Below, in pieces: positions 35,901 through 44,954 of a stretch of 64,000 nt of DNA (positions are counted from its first letter, which is position 1; the number at the start of each line of letters is the position of its first letter). Made by a program: the position numbers and the translations under genes. Where the stretch lies: NCBI GenBank assembly GCA_030761205.1, contig JAULJL010000015.1:14079501-14143500 (forward strand). Reading direction: 5' to 3'. Under the pieces are notes generated by a model, which was not told the DNA's origin, ran no database searches, and saw only the letters and a program-made list of their open reading frames with translations. Source of the stretch: Fremontodendron californicum. Lineage: Eukaryota; Streptophyta; Magnoliopsida; Malvales; Malvaceae.

Positions 35901-36350
35901 CCTTGTCATTTACCTGTGGAACTTGAGCATAAAGCATATTGGGCCATTAAAATGTTCAACTCAAACCTTGATGACGTTTCTAATTTACGGAAATTACAAA
36001 TAAATGAACTTGAGGAACTCAGAAATGATGCATATGAGAATTCTAAAATTCATAAAGAAAGAACTAAAGCCTTTCATGACAAGTTAATTTCAAGAAAAAT
36101 ATTTGATGTTGGGCAAAAAGTTCTACTTTATAATTCTAGACTTCACATATTTCCTGGTAAGTTGAGATCAAGATGGTCTGGCCCATTTGTGGTTAAGCAT
36201 GTGTATCATTATGGAGCAGTTGACATTGAGAATCCTCAAAATGGTAACGTATTCAAGGTAAATGGACAAAGACTCAAACTCTTTTTGGAAAATCATGTTA
36301 CTCAAGAAGAGGTTGTTTTTCTTTCTGATCCTTGTTTTGAAAATAACTAG
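32985..36350 (+). CDS. Athila-like pol: RT, RNase H, integrase (open frame, 1121 aa)
   Basis: An uninterrupted frame runs from the protease remainder through RT (WRMCIDYRKLNSVTRKDHFP, catalytic FMDDF near residue 400), RNase H (CDASDYAVGAVLGQ ... ADHLSRL) and integrase. The integrase has an HHCC finger and a D,D-35-E core at D826, D885 and E921. The start given is simply the first Met after the upstream stop; in the living element pol would be translated as a polyprotein from further upstream. Retrotransposition function in cis is doubtful given the gag shift, but all enzyme motifs are intact. Confidence 0.9.
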   Translation: MVQIDNFYFPVDFIVLDTHPVSNPNVQIPVILGRPFLATSNALINCRNGILNIYFGNMTLELNVFNICKQPGDDSEVHEVDFIEELVHEHLTTTTFHDPLEAYLIECEFDNASEISHTDSLLNSFQVKHCWKQKFEELPSLTNITVPSTIEPPKLDLKPLPSELKYSFLGENETFPVIISSHLDELQEGKLLQLLKMHKNALGWTLADIKGISPLICTHNIYLEENAKPSRQMQRRLNPNMKEVVRNEVIKLLDNGIIYPISDSKWVSPTQVVPKKSGVTVVKNENNELIPTRTVTGWRMCIDYRKLNSVTRKDHFPLPFMDQILERVAGHEFYCFLDGYSGYNQIAIALEDQEKTTFTCPFGTFAYRRMPFGLCNAPATFQRCMLSIFSDMIERNLEIFMDDFSVSGDSFDDCLANLKNVLIRCEEKNLVLNWEKCHFMVTKGIVLGHIVSAKGIEVDKSKIELIANLPTPKTVKDIRSFLGHAGFYRRFIKDFSTISKPLCNLLMKDTAFEWTKDCEDAFEKLKNMLTTAPIMRSPDWSLPFEIMCDASDYAVGAVLGQRKDNKPHVIYYASKSLNRAQMNYSTTEKELLAVVFALDKFRSYLVGSSIVVFSDHAALKYLLSKKDAKPRLLRWILLLQEFDITIRDKKGVENVVADHLSRLVCDESFGTSPINDTFPDEQLLIVSTTPWFADIANFLATGKIPSQWSPQDKRKFLNEVKKFYWDDPYLFKYCPDQIFRRCIPDNEVSSVIKFCHSEACGGHFSSKKTAAKILQCGFYWPTLFKDAHNFCKSCESCQKLGSISKRNMMPLNPILVIEIFDCWGIDFMGLFPPSFGFLYILVAIDYVSKWIEAIPCRNNDHKTVIKFLKENILSRFGIPRSIISDGGTHFCNKVFETLMKKYAITHKVATPYHPQTNGQVELANREIKQILEKTVNPNRKDWSLRLNDALWAYRTAFKTALGMSPYRLVYGKPCHLPVELEHKAYWAIKMFNSNLDDVSNLRKLQINELEELRNDAYENSKIHKERTKAFHDKLISRKIFDVGQKVLLYNSRLHIFPGKLRSRWSGPFVVKHVYHYGAVDIENPQNGNVFKVNGQRLKLFLENHVTQEEVVFLSDPCFENN

Positions 36351-38213
36351 ATGTAAATATAATTTTTACTAATCTTCAAAAAAAAAAAAAAAATTGTTGT
36401 GTTTTAAGACATTTAGAAGTATTCATTCTGAACAAGGTCTGAGTAAGGGAGACTTGAGACATACCTTGTCAGTTTGATTTTAACCTTTTTATGTTTACTT
36501 GTTAATTTTTGTTTAGTATTTTAGGATTATTTAGGTTGCATGAGTTTGTTTTGTTTTGAGTCTTAGTTGTTCCTATTCTTATGTTATTAGTTCTTTTCTC
36601 TTACACATGATTCTTTCATTTGGGTTAATAGACTTACATTGAGGACAATGTAAGAATTAAGTGTGGGGGGAACGATTTAGGATTTCTTTTATTTTTGTCT
36701 ACTATTTTTTTTATGAGTCTTTATTATTATTATTATTATTTTAATGTGTTCTAGTTCCTTTTTAATACAATGATGAGATATGAATTGCATAAGTCTAAAA
36801 CAGATTTATTAGTGAGAAGATTTTCATGAGAATTGAGCTTGATGTCAACCTTTTTATGAGCCAATGTTAATATGATATGTTGATTGAGAAAGAAGCATGT
36901 TTAGACTTAATCTGACTTGTATAATCATCCTTGTGAGTTTTTGAGCCTATAATGATTGATGCATTATACAAATCAATCTAATTTCTTTCTTGAGTGCTCT
37001 TATGATTACATGATTCTCTAGAACTTGCTTTAAACCGTTTGAGACTATATTGATACATGTGACAACATGAATATGATAGAGGCATTAGGATTATAACCAG
37101 AGCCAAACAGCCATCCATTATTAATGTTCTAAGAGAACATCCCCACTAGTGAGCCAATTTGAGCCTACATTAAATATGCTATTTTATTGGTAACCAGAAC
37201 TTACACCTAGCCTAAATATACTTATATCCTTACCCTTGTTCTAAAGATGGATTATATATTTTGAGACATATTGCAAAAACAAGGGATATTTTTTGAAAAT
37301 TTGGGTTAGAAACAAAAGATAAGTGTGGGGGAAGAAAAGAAAAGAAAAAGTCAAGAGAAAAAGAAAGGGATCATTGTCAAATACATTCCCATTTTAAAAA
37401 AAAAATCTTCTCTTGAACTTCTAGTTAAAGTAAAGAAAAAGATGTTACAAAGTTGGTTAGAATGAAGCAAAGGCTCAACATGAATATTTAGCCTATGTTA
37501 TTATGTGCTTTATAAGAGTTTTGAGAAGTTTTATTCGTATGATCTTATTATGTCTCTAAACTCTATGAACTCTTTGGAACCTTTGTGATATCTTTATCCT
37601 TTTGTTCTTTAACCACATTATAACCCTTTGGCCCCATTACAACCTTGAAAAAAGACCTCTTGATTTATGAAGTTGTATGATCTAAATATTGGAGAATAGG
37701 TGGACAAGCAAGCATATGGTAGAACTGTTTTCATGAGATTGATTGAGCGTAAACACTTTACCACTACTTTAAAGAGTGAAAATCATGAGAGTATAGTGAG
37801 AAGTTGAGATTAAGTTGAATATGCACTATTTTGATTGAAATATGTTATGTTAATATTGGCTTAACTCATTTATTTACATTCAAGCATGAATTTTTGTGAA
37901 ATTCTTTGAGCTATTGATTAGTTTATAAGACTTGTTCAAAGATTGTCTCTAATTTATATTGAAAGTATTAGGAGTAAATATTTTTAGTGTATGTAGTTTA
38001 CTTATATTTTAGTTTTTCAATGTTTGTGGGTATCGTTCTAGCAAACCCTCACGAGACTAAACTCGTCCACTAGGGACACCTAGGGGTTTAAAGGCTTGTG
38101 TCACATGCTAAGTGCCACCGTGATTTCCAACGAAAATGGATTAGATTAGATTTTCTTATTTTATTTTTATTGAGTCGTTGCTAGGGACTAGCAACAATCT
38201 AAGTGTGGGGGTG
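36351..38213 (+). other. Non-coding region between pol and 3' LTR, with polypurine-like motifs
   Basis: There is no ORF of useful size. AAGTGTGGGG occurs three times: near 36659, near 37320 and at 38201-38210 just before the LTR. The last is the working polypurine tract; the others may be internal ones. An envelope-like gene is absent. Confidence 0.7.
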
Positions 38214-39721
38214 TGATAACTCGTATAATTATATAGTTTTTAGTTATGTTTTATTATTGTTTTGTGTCAAATACGAGTTATTATTGCTTAGTCTAATTGT
38301 GTTTATGATATTTTATATTTTTATGTAATTTGGTGTTTTTCACGAGTTTCTTTGAGTGATTTCAGATTACTATGTTAAATAAAGAATTAAGGGCAAATCC
38401 AGTTCAGTTCTAGTTCCGACACCTTTTGCCATATCAGCTATATCTCGAGTTTCACTGAAGCAATAAAGCTGAAATTTTAACCGTGCAAAGTTAAGAGGCA
38501 TATCTATCTTTTTCATGTTTTACACTTCTTGAAACGGAGTCGTTTTCCCTAGCGAAATCAACCATCAAGTTGGCTGATGTGCAATGACGTCTGTTCTGCA
38601 CCGTTTTGGTATTTTGACCATATCTTCCGATCCACGTGAGAAAATGATCTGATTCCAACGGCTATGGATCCATAACTGATAGGGGTATATTTTTCTAGAA
38701 GACCATTTTATCAGATCGAGCCTCCAACATTGACAAAATCGACCATCAAGCTGGCTGATCAGAATTGTCATACAATATGACGAAAATTGTTAGAAAAATG
38801 CACCCACCTATTATACCTACCTTTGAAATTTGTAAAGCTTGTCTCTTGTCATTTAGCCCTCCAAAATGTGTATAAATAGAGGGCCTTGGATGAGTATTGA
38901 GATACATTATACATTGGTAGGATATTAGCCATTGTAATAAAATTCTCTAAGTTTTCTTTTTCTTTTTCTTTCCTTTCTCTAGTTTTCTTTTTCTTTATTT
39001 ACTTATGCTTCTTACATTTCTTTTCATTTTTAGTATGTGTTGCTAATCATATTGTTGAGGTGATGAGGTGAAGCTCTTGGTAAATGCTAAGGTTAGTCTC
39101 TTAAACATGAGCTAAAATGAATCATCATTTATAAACACTAGTATAGATAATATTTTCTTTTGGTTTAAAATCATACTTGCAAAGTAGAGATCTTGATTCA
39201 TTATTGACAATGAAAATGGCACAGTAAATGCTTGGTTTCATAACCTTGATTTTTTGTAGACATATACCTTGGCATAAGGAATGCTTGGACTCTTTTTATG
39301 AGTTTTGAGGACACCAAATGAACATAATATCATATGCTATGGACGTTGGACAATTTGGACTGAATTGCTAAACCTTCCGATTGGAATCTCCCTTATGTGT
39401 GAATTTCAATTGTGTAATAAAACAAGATTAATCTTAGCATAACACCAAGAGTGGATTCTCTAACCTCAACATCTTTTCTTATTATTTTTTATATCTTGTT
39501 TAATTTCTTTTATGTTATTTTGTTTATTTTGTTCTCTAATATCTTATTTATCTTGTTTTGTTGTTGATTCCCTAATATCTTTTTTTCTTTCTTTTTCATA
39601 TATATTTATAAACTTATACTTACTAGTACGCTTCCCTGTGGTTCGACCTCGGACACCCGAGAATTTATTACTTGAACATAACCTGCACTTGGGTTTACAA
39701 CTCTTAATTGAGTCTCCATCA
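38214..39721 (+). repeat. 3' LTR of the Athila-like element
   Basis: It is near-identical to 29361-30868. It contains TATAAATA at 38871-38878 and ends CTCCATCA. Confidence 0.9.
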
Positions 39722-40531
39722 GCTGCGTGCTATGCCTTTGTGGTGGGAGCCACCTCTAGAGTCCCTATCCCTTTATATTAGCCTTTTGGGGACACATCAT
39801 AGTGACACATATGCGTTTGGGGCGTCCTATGATGGTATTGGCCTTTGGGGTCGGCTACTAGTATGCCTACATGGATATTGCCTGGTTATTTCATGGATGT
39901 ATTCTTATGCATGACAGTAAGTTGGAGCCCAACTATATGTAACTTGATTTACTTTACAGATTTTATACATTGATTTAATATTATAATATTATTATACATT
40001 TAAAAACTTCGCTACATCTTTGAATTACTCATTATGGTTTTACTATTATTTATTTTGAAAATGTCAATTATGCTTTACAGGTTACCATTATAGTTTTCAC
40101 GCGCTTTAAATGTTGTCTACTCATTGAGATATTCATATATCTCACCTCTTCTTATTTCTCATTTTCAGGACACAGTTAGGTGTCGGGATTGCTGCCTTCC
40201 TCTACTCTCCGCTTCAAGAGTATATTGACGTGGTGGGCATCATATCTAAATTTCTAGAAGATTTCTTATCTAGTAAACCTTGCTGAGACATTTTTACTTC
40301 TGGATATATTATATATATTTGAAGATATGAGACGATAGATCAATATGTTTTGACTTGAGCATAAATTGATCATGGATAATTTTTGAATATGCATGGATAT
40401 ATGTGATAATAGTATTGAGAAATATTGCTGGTTAAGGATATGAATTGAGTGTTATTTGCAGGAGGGTTATAGTTGAGATAGAAAGGAAACTCTACCGGAT
40501 TTTAGGTAGATTATCCGGACAGGGTGTTTCA
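39722..40531 (+). repeat. 3' LTR of the chromovirus, part 2
   Basis: It continues from 29360 after the GCTGC duplication and ends GGGTGTTTCA. It holds the LTR segment missing from the 5' copy. Confidence 0.9.
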
Positions 40532-40605
40532 ATAGCCGTCGAAAATGTCCGCATCAATCTGGCACATCGGGGGAGAGTTCACATCAACAATAAAGTAATT
40601 ACATG
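40532..40605 (+). pseudogene. Transposase zinc-knuckle end (part 2) after target duplication
   Basis: ATAGC (40532-40536) repeats the left flank. The following codons complete a CCHC knuckle begun at 20950-20987 and add a short Ser/Gly-rich tail (SGTSGGEFTSTI). Confidence 0.6.
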
Positions 40606-40929
40606 TTTTCGTAACCTGTAATATTTACATATTTTGCCATTAAGGGAAAATGTTATGCAAGTTTTTTTCTACTTATCATGTAATTTGGACTATTATTTTA
40701 TATAAAATTAAGAAATTTTATAAATTAACATTTTTAAAAATATATTGAATAATAAATTAAATTATATTTTTATAAATTAAATAACAATATTAACATTTTA
40801 GTGAGATATGCTGAATAAAAAATTAAAAATAAATAACAAAATTAACATTTTTAAAAATATATTCAATAATAAATTTAAAATACATTATTCTCGTTATATT
40901 GATAAAAGTACATTTATTCTAATTATTGC
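40606..40929. other. AT-rich spacer between convergent MULE-2 genes
   Basis: This carries short repeats of AACATTTTTAAAAATATATT. No gene is seen. Confidence 0.5.
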
Positions 40930-43318
40930 GTGGTGTAGAGCAACAGTGTCGAGCTCTCCTAGTGCGTGGTGGTTGGACCCATCGTTCAACCTCGTCAGTG
41001 GCACGTATTCGCGGTCGACCACGACCTCTTGCTGTAATCGCCACTAGTTCTGGTTGTATGTCATCTGCCATTTCTTCTATATCAAAAATTTGAAACCCAC
41101 TGCTGGAGGAGCCAACACCTAGTTCACCTATAAAGGGAACCTAACTACTAGATGGACCCACAAATGATGTACCATCAAATGCTGACGTAGGGGGTTCCAA
41201 ACTGATATATTGTAGTTAGATATGCTGAACTTGGACTTAGGATGGAAGCTGGTCATCTAACCTCGTCCTTGGCGGTGATGGTCGGTAACACTCATCAACG
41301 TCATATCCGGGGTGATAACGGAATAACGATGACAGGATGGTACTCCATGATCCCGTTCAGGTTAGGATGACTAAATGACATCCTTAGTGCAATGAACTCC
41401 GATGCATGTGATGAGGCCGATTGACAGGTTCGTCCACGTTGTCGACTAGGTCTAGGAGCTTCCATTTCCTGTGTAGGAGGGACTGGATTTGAAATTCGTC
41501 CGGTAAATGGCATACTCCTAACATTCTCATACACCGACGGTGGACAAACAAAAGGCCGACCTTCATTTTTATACCATCCTATGTAATCATCAGATGGGTT
41601 AAAATTATTACCAACAATCGGATAACCTATTGGAATTCGTTGAGAACGTATATCCCACCAATGGATCCAATGTTCATGCTTCGCAGGCCAGAATTCTTCA
41701 TGACGCCCACGCATGTCGATCTTGTGAACCTTATCAAGGTTCACTGTTGCTTGCGGAATTGGTTGTTGCACCCTAAATTGTCACAACACCCTGTCAGTGT
41801 GGTGCCACTCTACATATGAAAAGCATATCAATGCTGTGTTTGCTTTCCATATATTACAATTATTGTAGGCATCTGATGGGAGGCATGCCATAATTTCATT
41901 TGAAGAATATTGCATCCACAGAAACTGCGAATAATTATTACAAATTATTAGTTTCATATAGATTAAATACAAAAATACTTGAATGTAACAATCGAAACAT
42001 TTACCTTAGCATATCCTACTCGATCTAGTCGCAATCTTATACTTGCAAGGTCGGTCGGAGTCTCGGTAAGATCTTTAAGATCCACCTGTTAAAATGCGTA
42101 TAAAATCTTAATAGACCTATAAAAATACAAGTTCGTACAAAATTAATAAAATAGTAAAGATTATACTTGCTTGCAAGGGGGTATACAGCCGAATTATCCA
42201 CACGCGGAGCAAGAAATGGCAGTCGATACCAAGCCCATGATTGTAGAAGCACTAAACATCCACCTATGTCATGGCTTTTTGGAACTGTAGCCCGGCATAG
42301 TTCTCTATACAAAACCGCCACACACGTAGAACCCTAACTATAATTTGCCGCATGCTCTAAATAACGTAGTAATGGAAGATACATTAAATGTACCCGACTG
42401 CTCGATTTGTCAGGCATTAGTAATCCTTTAATCAAACGTAAAATATATGCTCTAGCAGCATATTGTATATGTTCTTCAGTTGTGTGTAATGGAAGATTTT
42501 GAAAGGATTTCAACTAATTTAGTCTCACCGTTGAGCTAGATACATACTCATCTGGAGGTACCGCGCCCAATAGATTTTGACACTCTTCATTCCAATCTAG
42601 CAAGCTTGCGCCTGTAACTGCATCGACATAGACCGGAAGTCCAAGTTGAAGCGCAACATCTTCTAGAGTTACCGTGCATTCACCAAATGGAAAATGAAAA
42701 GTGTGCGTCTCGGGTCTCCATCGTTCGATCAACGCACTGATTAAGTCAGGTTGTAGCAAAAATAGTCGAATTTGAGTTGCGTGATAAAATCCGGCTCTTT
42801 TTAAGTGATCGATAATAGATGGATACGGGTCCTCCAATGTAAATTTTCTCGAACGTAACACGCGACGAGTATCTTGTTGATAATTAATTAAATTAAATTA
42901 AATAATTATAAAAATTAATATATTATAATACTATAATAATTAAAAAATTAAACAATATAAAAATTCTAACACTATAAAATGACAAAACAATAATAATCTA
43001 AAAATTTTAAAATTATAAAACAATAATAATTAAAAAATTAAACAATATAAAAAAATTATAAAACTATAAAATGAAAAAACAATAATAATTCAAAATTTAT
43101 AAAACTATAATAATTAAAAAAATTATAAAACTATAATAATTAAAAAATTAAACAATATAAAAATTATAAAACTATAAAATGACAAAATAATAATAATTAA
43201 AAAATTACTAAAAATTGATAATGTAATACAAATAATATTACAAAAATTTACTTACCTCTTTAAATATAACCGAGGATATATGATTTTCTTGCAACCTTAA
43301 TAGTGATGATGAAGCCAT
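40930..43318 (-). pseudogene. Plant mobile domain (PMD) gene of MULE-2
   Basis: A first exon (43318-43256, MASSSLLRLQENHISS...) is followed by a large exon (about 42872-42167) with LERAGFYH-type start, PFGECTVTLEDVALQLGLPV, LLPLLRYL-like and LQSWAWYRLPFL motifs. Later exons carry the FLWMQYSSNE and HKIDMRGR blocks, and the tail is low-complexity. This is the PMD (aminotransferase-like) fold known from MAIN/MAIL1 and from MULE passengers. Stops at 42516-42514, 42336-42334 and 41783-41781 fall where Trp, Trp and Arg are expected, and two exon joints are off by one base. The gene is dead. Confidence 0.85.
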
Positions 43319-43670
43319 TTTTAAATTAACAAGAACAAGTTTTGTATGGAAGAAGGAAGAAGGAAGAAAGAAAATTTTAAAATTTTGTTGTAGAAAATAT
43401 GAAGGGGGTATTTATAGATAATTGGGGTGTGGGAGGGGGAAAATTTGAAGGCAACGGTCAAGTGACCATTACCTTCAAATTTTGTATTTATTATTATTAT
43501 ATATATATTTTTTAACCATTGTATTTTAAAATTTGATTAAAAAAAATTTAAAAAAAATAATACAAACACCAAGGGAAATCGCCTCCCACCATGGTGATTT
43601 CTATTGGTGTAATTGAAAAAAAAAATTCAAATAACACCAAGGGAAATCGCCATGGGGAATGGCGATTTCC
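43256..43670. other. Upstream region of PMD gene running into the right end of MULE-2
   Basis: It begins at the first PMD exon and passes upstream through AT-rich DNA into the hairpin-rich end. A hairpin is visible at 43566-43606. Confidence 0.4.
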
Positions 43671-43678
43671 CTTGGTGT
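43634..43678. repeat. Perfect 20-bp-stem hairpin in right end of MULE-2
   Basis: The arm ACACCAAGGGAAATCGCCAT and its exact complement flank a 5-nt loop, GGGGA. It is one of four consecutive related hairpins (43566-43606, 43634-43678, 43702-43746, 43774-43810). Confidence 0.9.
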
Positions 43679-43900
43679 ATTTTGATTTTTTTTTTTAAAA
43701 TACACCAAGAGAACTCGCCACCCCCTATGATGATTTCCCTTGGTGTTTTTTGAATTTTTTTCTCAATTACAAGCTGGGAAATCGCCATGGAGATGGCGAT
43801 TTCCCAACTGATTTTAAAACGAGCGAATTTTGGAAATTAATTTGAAAACAACGGTATTTTGATAAATAAAATTTTTTTGGCTATATGATAAAAAAAAAAC
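43670..43900 (-). repeat. Right TIR of MULE-2
   Basis: This is the inverted match to 19522-19740. The 8-bp duplication TCTATTTT follows at 43901-43908. Confidence 0.8.
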
Positions 43901-44352
43901 TCTATTTTCCTCAATTTGAGTATTTTTTTTTTTTTCATTTCTAAATTTTGTTATTAATTTTAGTTTTTTTACTTTGTATGTTCTGATATTTGCTTCTATT
44001 AGTACAAGAGATAGTTTTTTTTTTTTTTTTAAATTTTTTCCATTGGTCAAAAGTTGAATTTTCTTCAGTGTTAATTAGTGCATGTTTCTTTTTTGGTTTA
44101 TTTTCCGTTTGTTTGGTTTACTTGATTATTTTTTCATGTTTGATTTCTTAAATTGCATCTAATAAGATTTTCTTGAGTTTGACTTATTGCTTCTTAAATT
44201 CATTATTGATTTCTTAAATGCATCTATCTTTTCTTGAGGTTGACTTTTTCTTTCTTCTTAAAAGACACAAGATTTCAAGTTTGTTGTTTAGAGTTGTCCT
44301 TCCGTCGCCTAAATTGATAAATGTTTAGAAAACTATGATGCATTGCTTTCAG

Positions 44353-44954
44353 AAATAGCTTTCAGAGGCTGGATAAGTTCAAAGATTCCAACAGGCAAAG
44401 CAAACTGCTGGAAGAGCTTACTGCCAAGATGAGGGAATGTAAAAGGTATGCCATATCTTTTATGTTTTTCACATAAAGTTAATAGTAAATGAGATATCTG
44501 ATTCTTCTCAATTATACATTTTTAAATCTTAACTTCAATGAGTTGTTGCAGATTAATCTAGGAGCTTGATCGTGAAATTAAAGATGAGGAAAGCAGAAAT
44601 CCTCTTCAAGTGAATAAGCAACTCAATGATGAGAAGCAATCTATGGTATGTTTTTATTTGAACCTTACATTTCTTAACTATTGGCAACAAAAAGCATATG
44701 CATGATAGTGTTTTAGTAGCATGGAAGTCAGCAAATGCTTTTCGGGGATCACATCTAAAAAAGGACGAATAGGGAAGTAAAAGGCTCTTATGGAGGTAGA
44801 TAGAATGGGCAATCATGGACTCATAGTGGTTTATTGTGGAAAAATAAAATTATCTCCCTTTAATATGTTTTCTTTTTACATTATGGCTTCTGATATTTTT
44901 GTTTTTCCTTTTGTAGATCAAAGAACTGAATTCCTATGTGGCATTGAGGAAAAC
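44353..44954 (+). pseudogene. NPSN-type SNARE gene fragment, three exons
   Basis: Exons 44353-44445 (NSFQRLDKFKDSNRQSKLL...), 44552-44645 (ELDREIKDEESRNP ... NDEKQSM) and 44917-44954 (IKELNSYVALRKT) have proper GT-AG borders. They match the N-terminal helical region of novel plant SNAREs (NPSN), which act in membrane fusion at the plasma membrane and cell plate. The second exon has a stop (44559-44561) where Lys is expected. The first exon and the SNARE-motif/TM exons were not found nearby. This is a gene fragment, either captured by a Helitron or an old duplicate. Confidence 0.75.

Larger units (their letters stand above)
29361..39721 (+). mobile_element. Athila-like Ty3/Gypsy element, young, nearly intact
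   Basis: Two ~1508-bp LTRs differ at about four substitutions and one T-run indel by eye. Between them lie a primer-binding site, gag, protease and a long RT-RNase H-integrase frame. The non-coding ~1.86 kb after pol lacks the envelope-like ORF found in some Athila members. Visible lesions are few: one frameshift in gag near 31545 and one stop after the protease at 32886-32888. Integrase residues and the LTPVELEHKAYWA-like region place it near Athila rather than chromoviruses; there is no chromodomain. Confidence 0.92.
20988..40531 (+). mobile_element. Ty3/Gypsy chromovirus (Tekay/Del-like), degraded, hosting a second element
   Basis: LTRs start TGTAACAACC and the 3' LTR ends GGGTGTTTCA, with a 5-bp duplication ATAGC. 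Domain order is gag, protease, RT, RNase H, integrase and a C-terminal chromodomain-like segment, diagnostic of chromoviruses. Many premature stops and at least three frameshifts make it dead. The 5' LTR lost its 3' part together with the primer-binding site. The 3' LTR is interrupted at 29361-39721 by an Athila-like element. Confidence 0.9.
19522..43900. mobile_element. MULE-2: TIR element with PMD gene, split by nested retrotransposons
   Basis: About 200 bp at the left (to ~19740) matches the reverse complement of ~43670-43900, including AAATACCGTTGTTTTCAA, TTCGCTCGTTTTAAAATCAG and GGGAAATC hairpin blocks. Removing the chromovirus (20988-40536) leaves about 4.8 kb. It holds the zinc-knuckle end of a transposase on the plus strand (20880-20987 continuing at 40537) and a convergent PMD gene on the minus strand. 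PMD genes are known passengers of plant MULEs. The transposase core is missing, so the element is non-autonomous and decayed. Confidence 0.8.

Noticed and set aside
36351..38213. Envelope-like gene after pol
   Set aside because: No ORF of adequate size or membrane-like segment was found in any frame.
42514..42529. Donor splice site GTGAGA ending a PMD exon here
   Set aside because: The frame continues after a 15-nt gap too short for an intron; a stop replacing an expected Trp explains it better.
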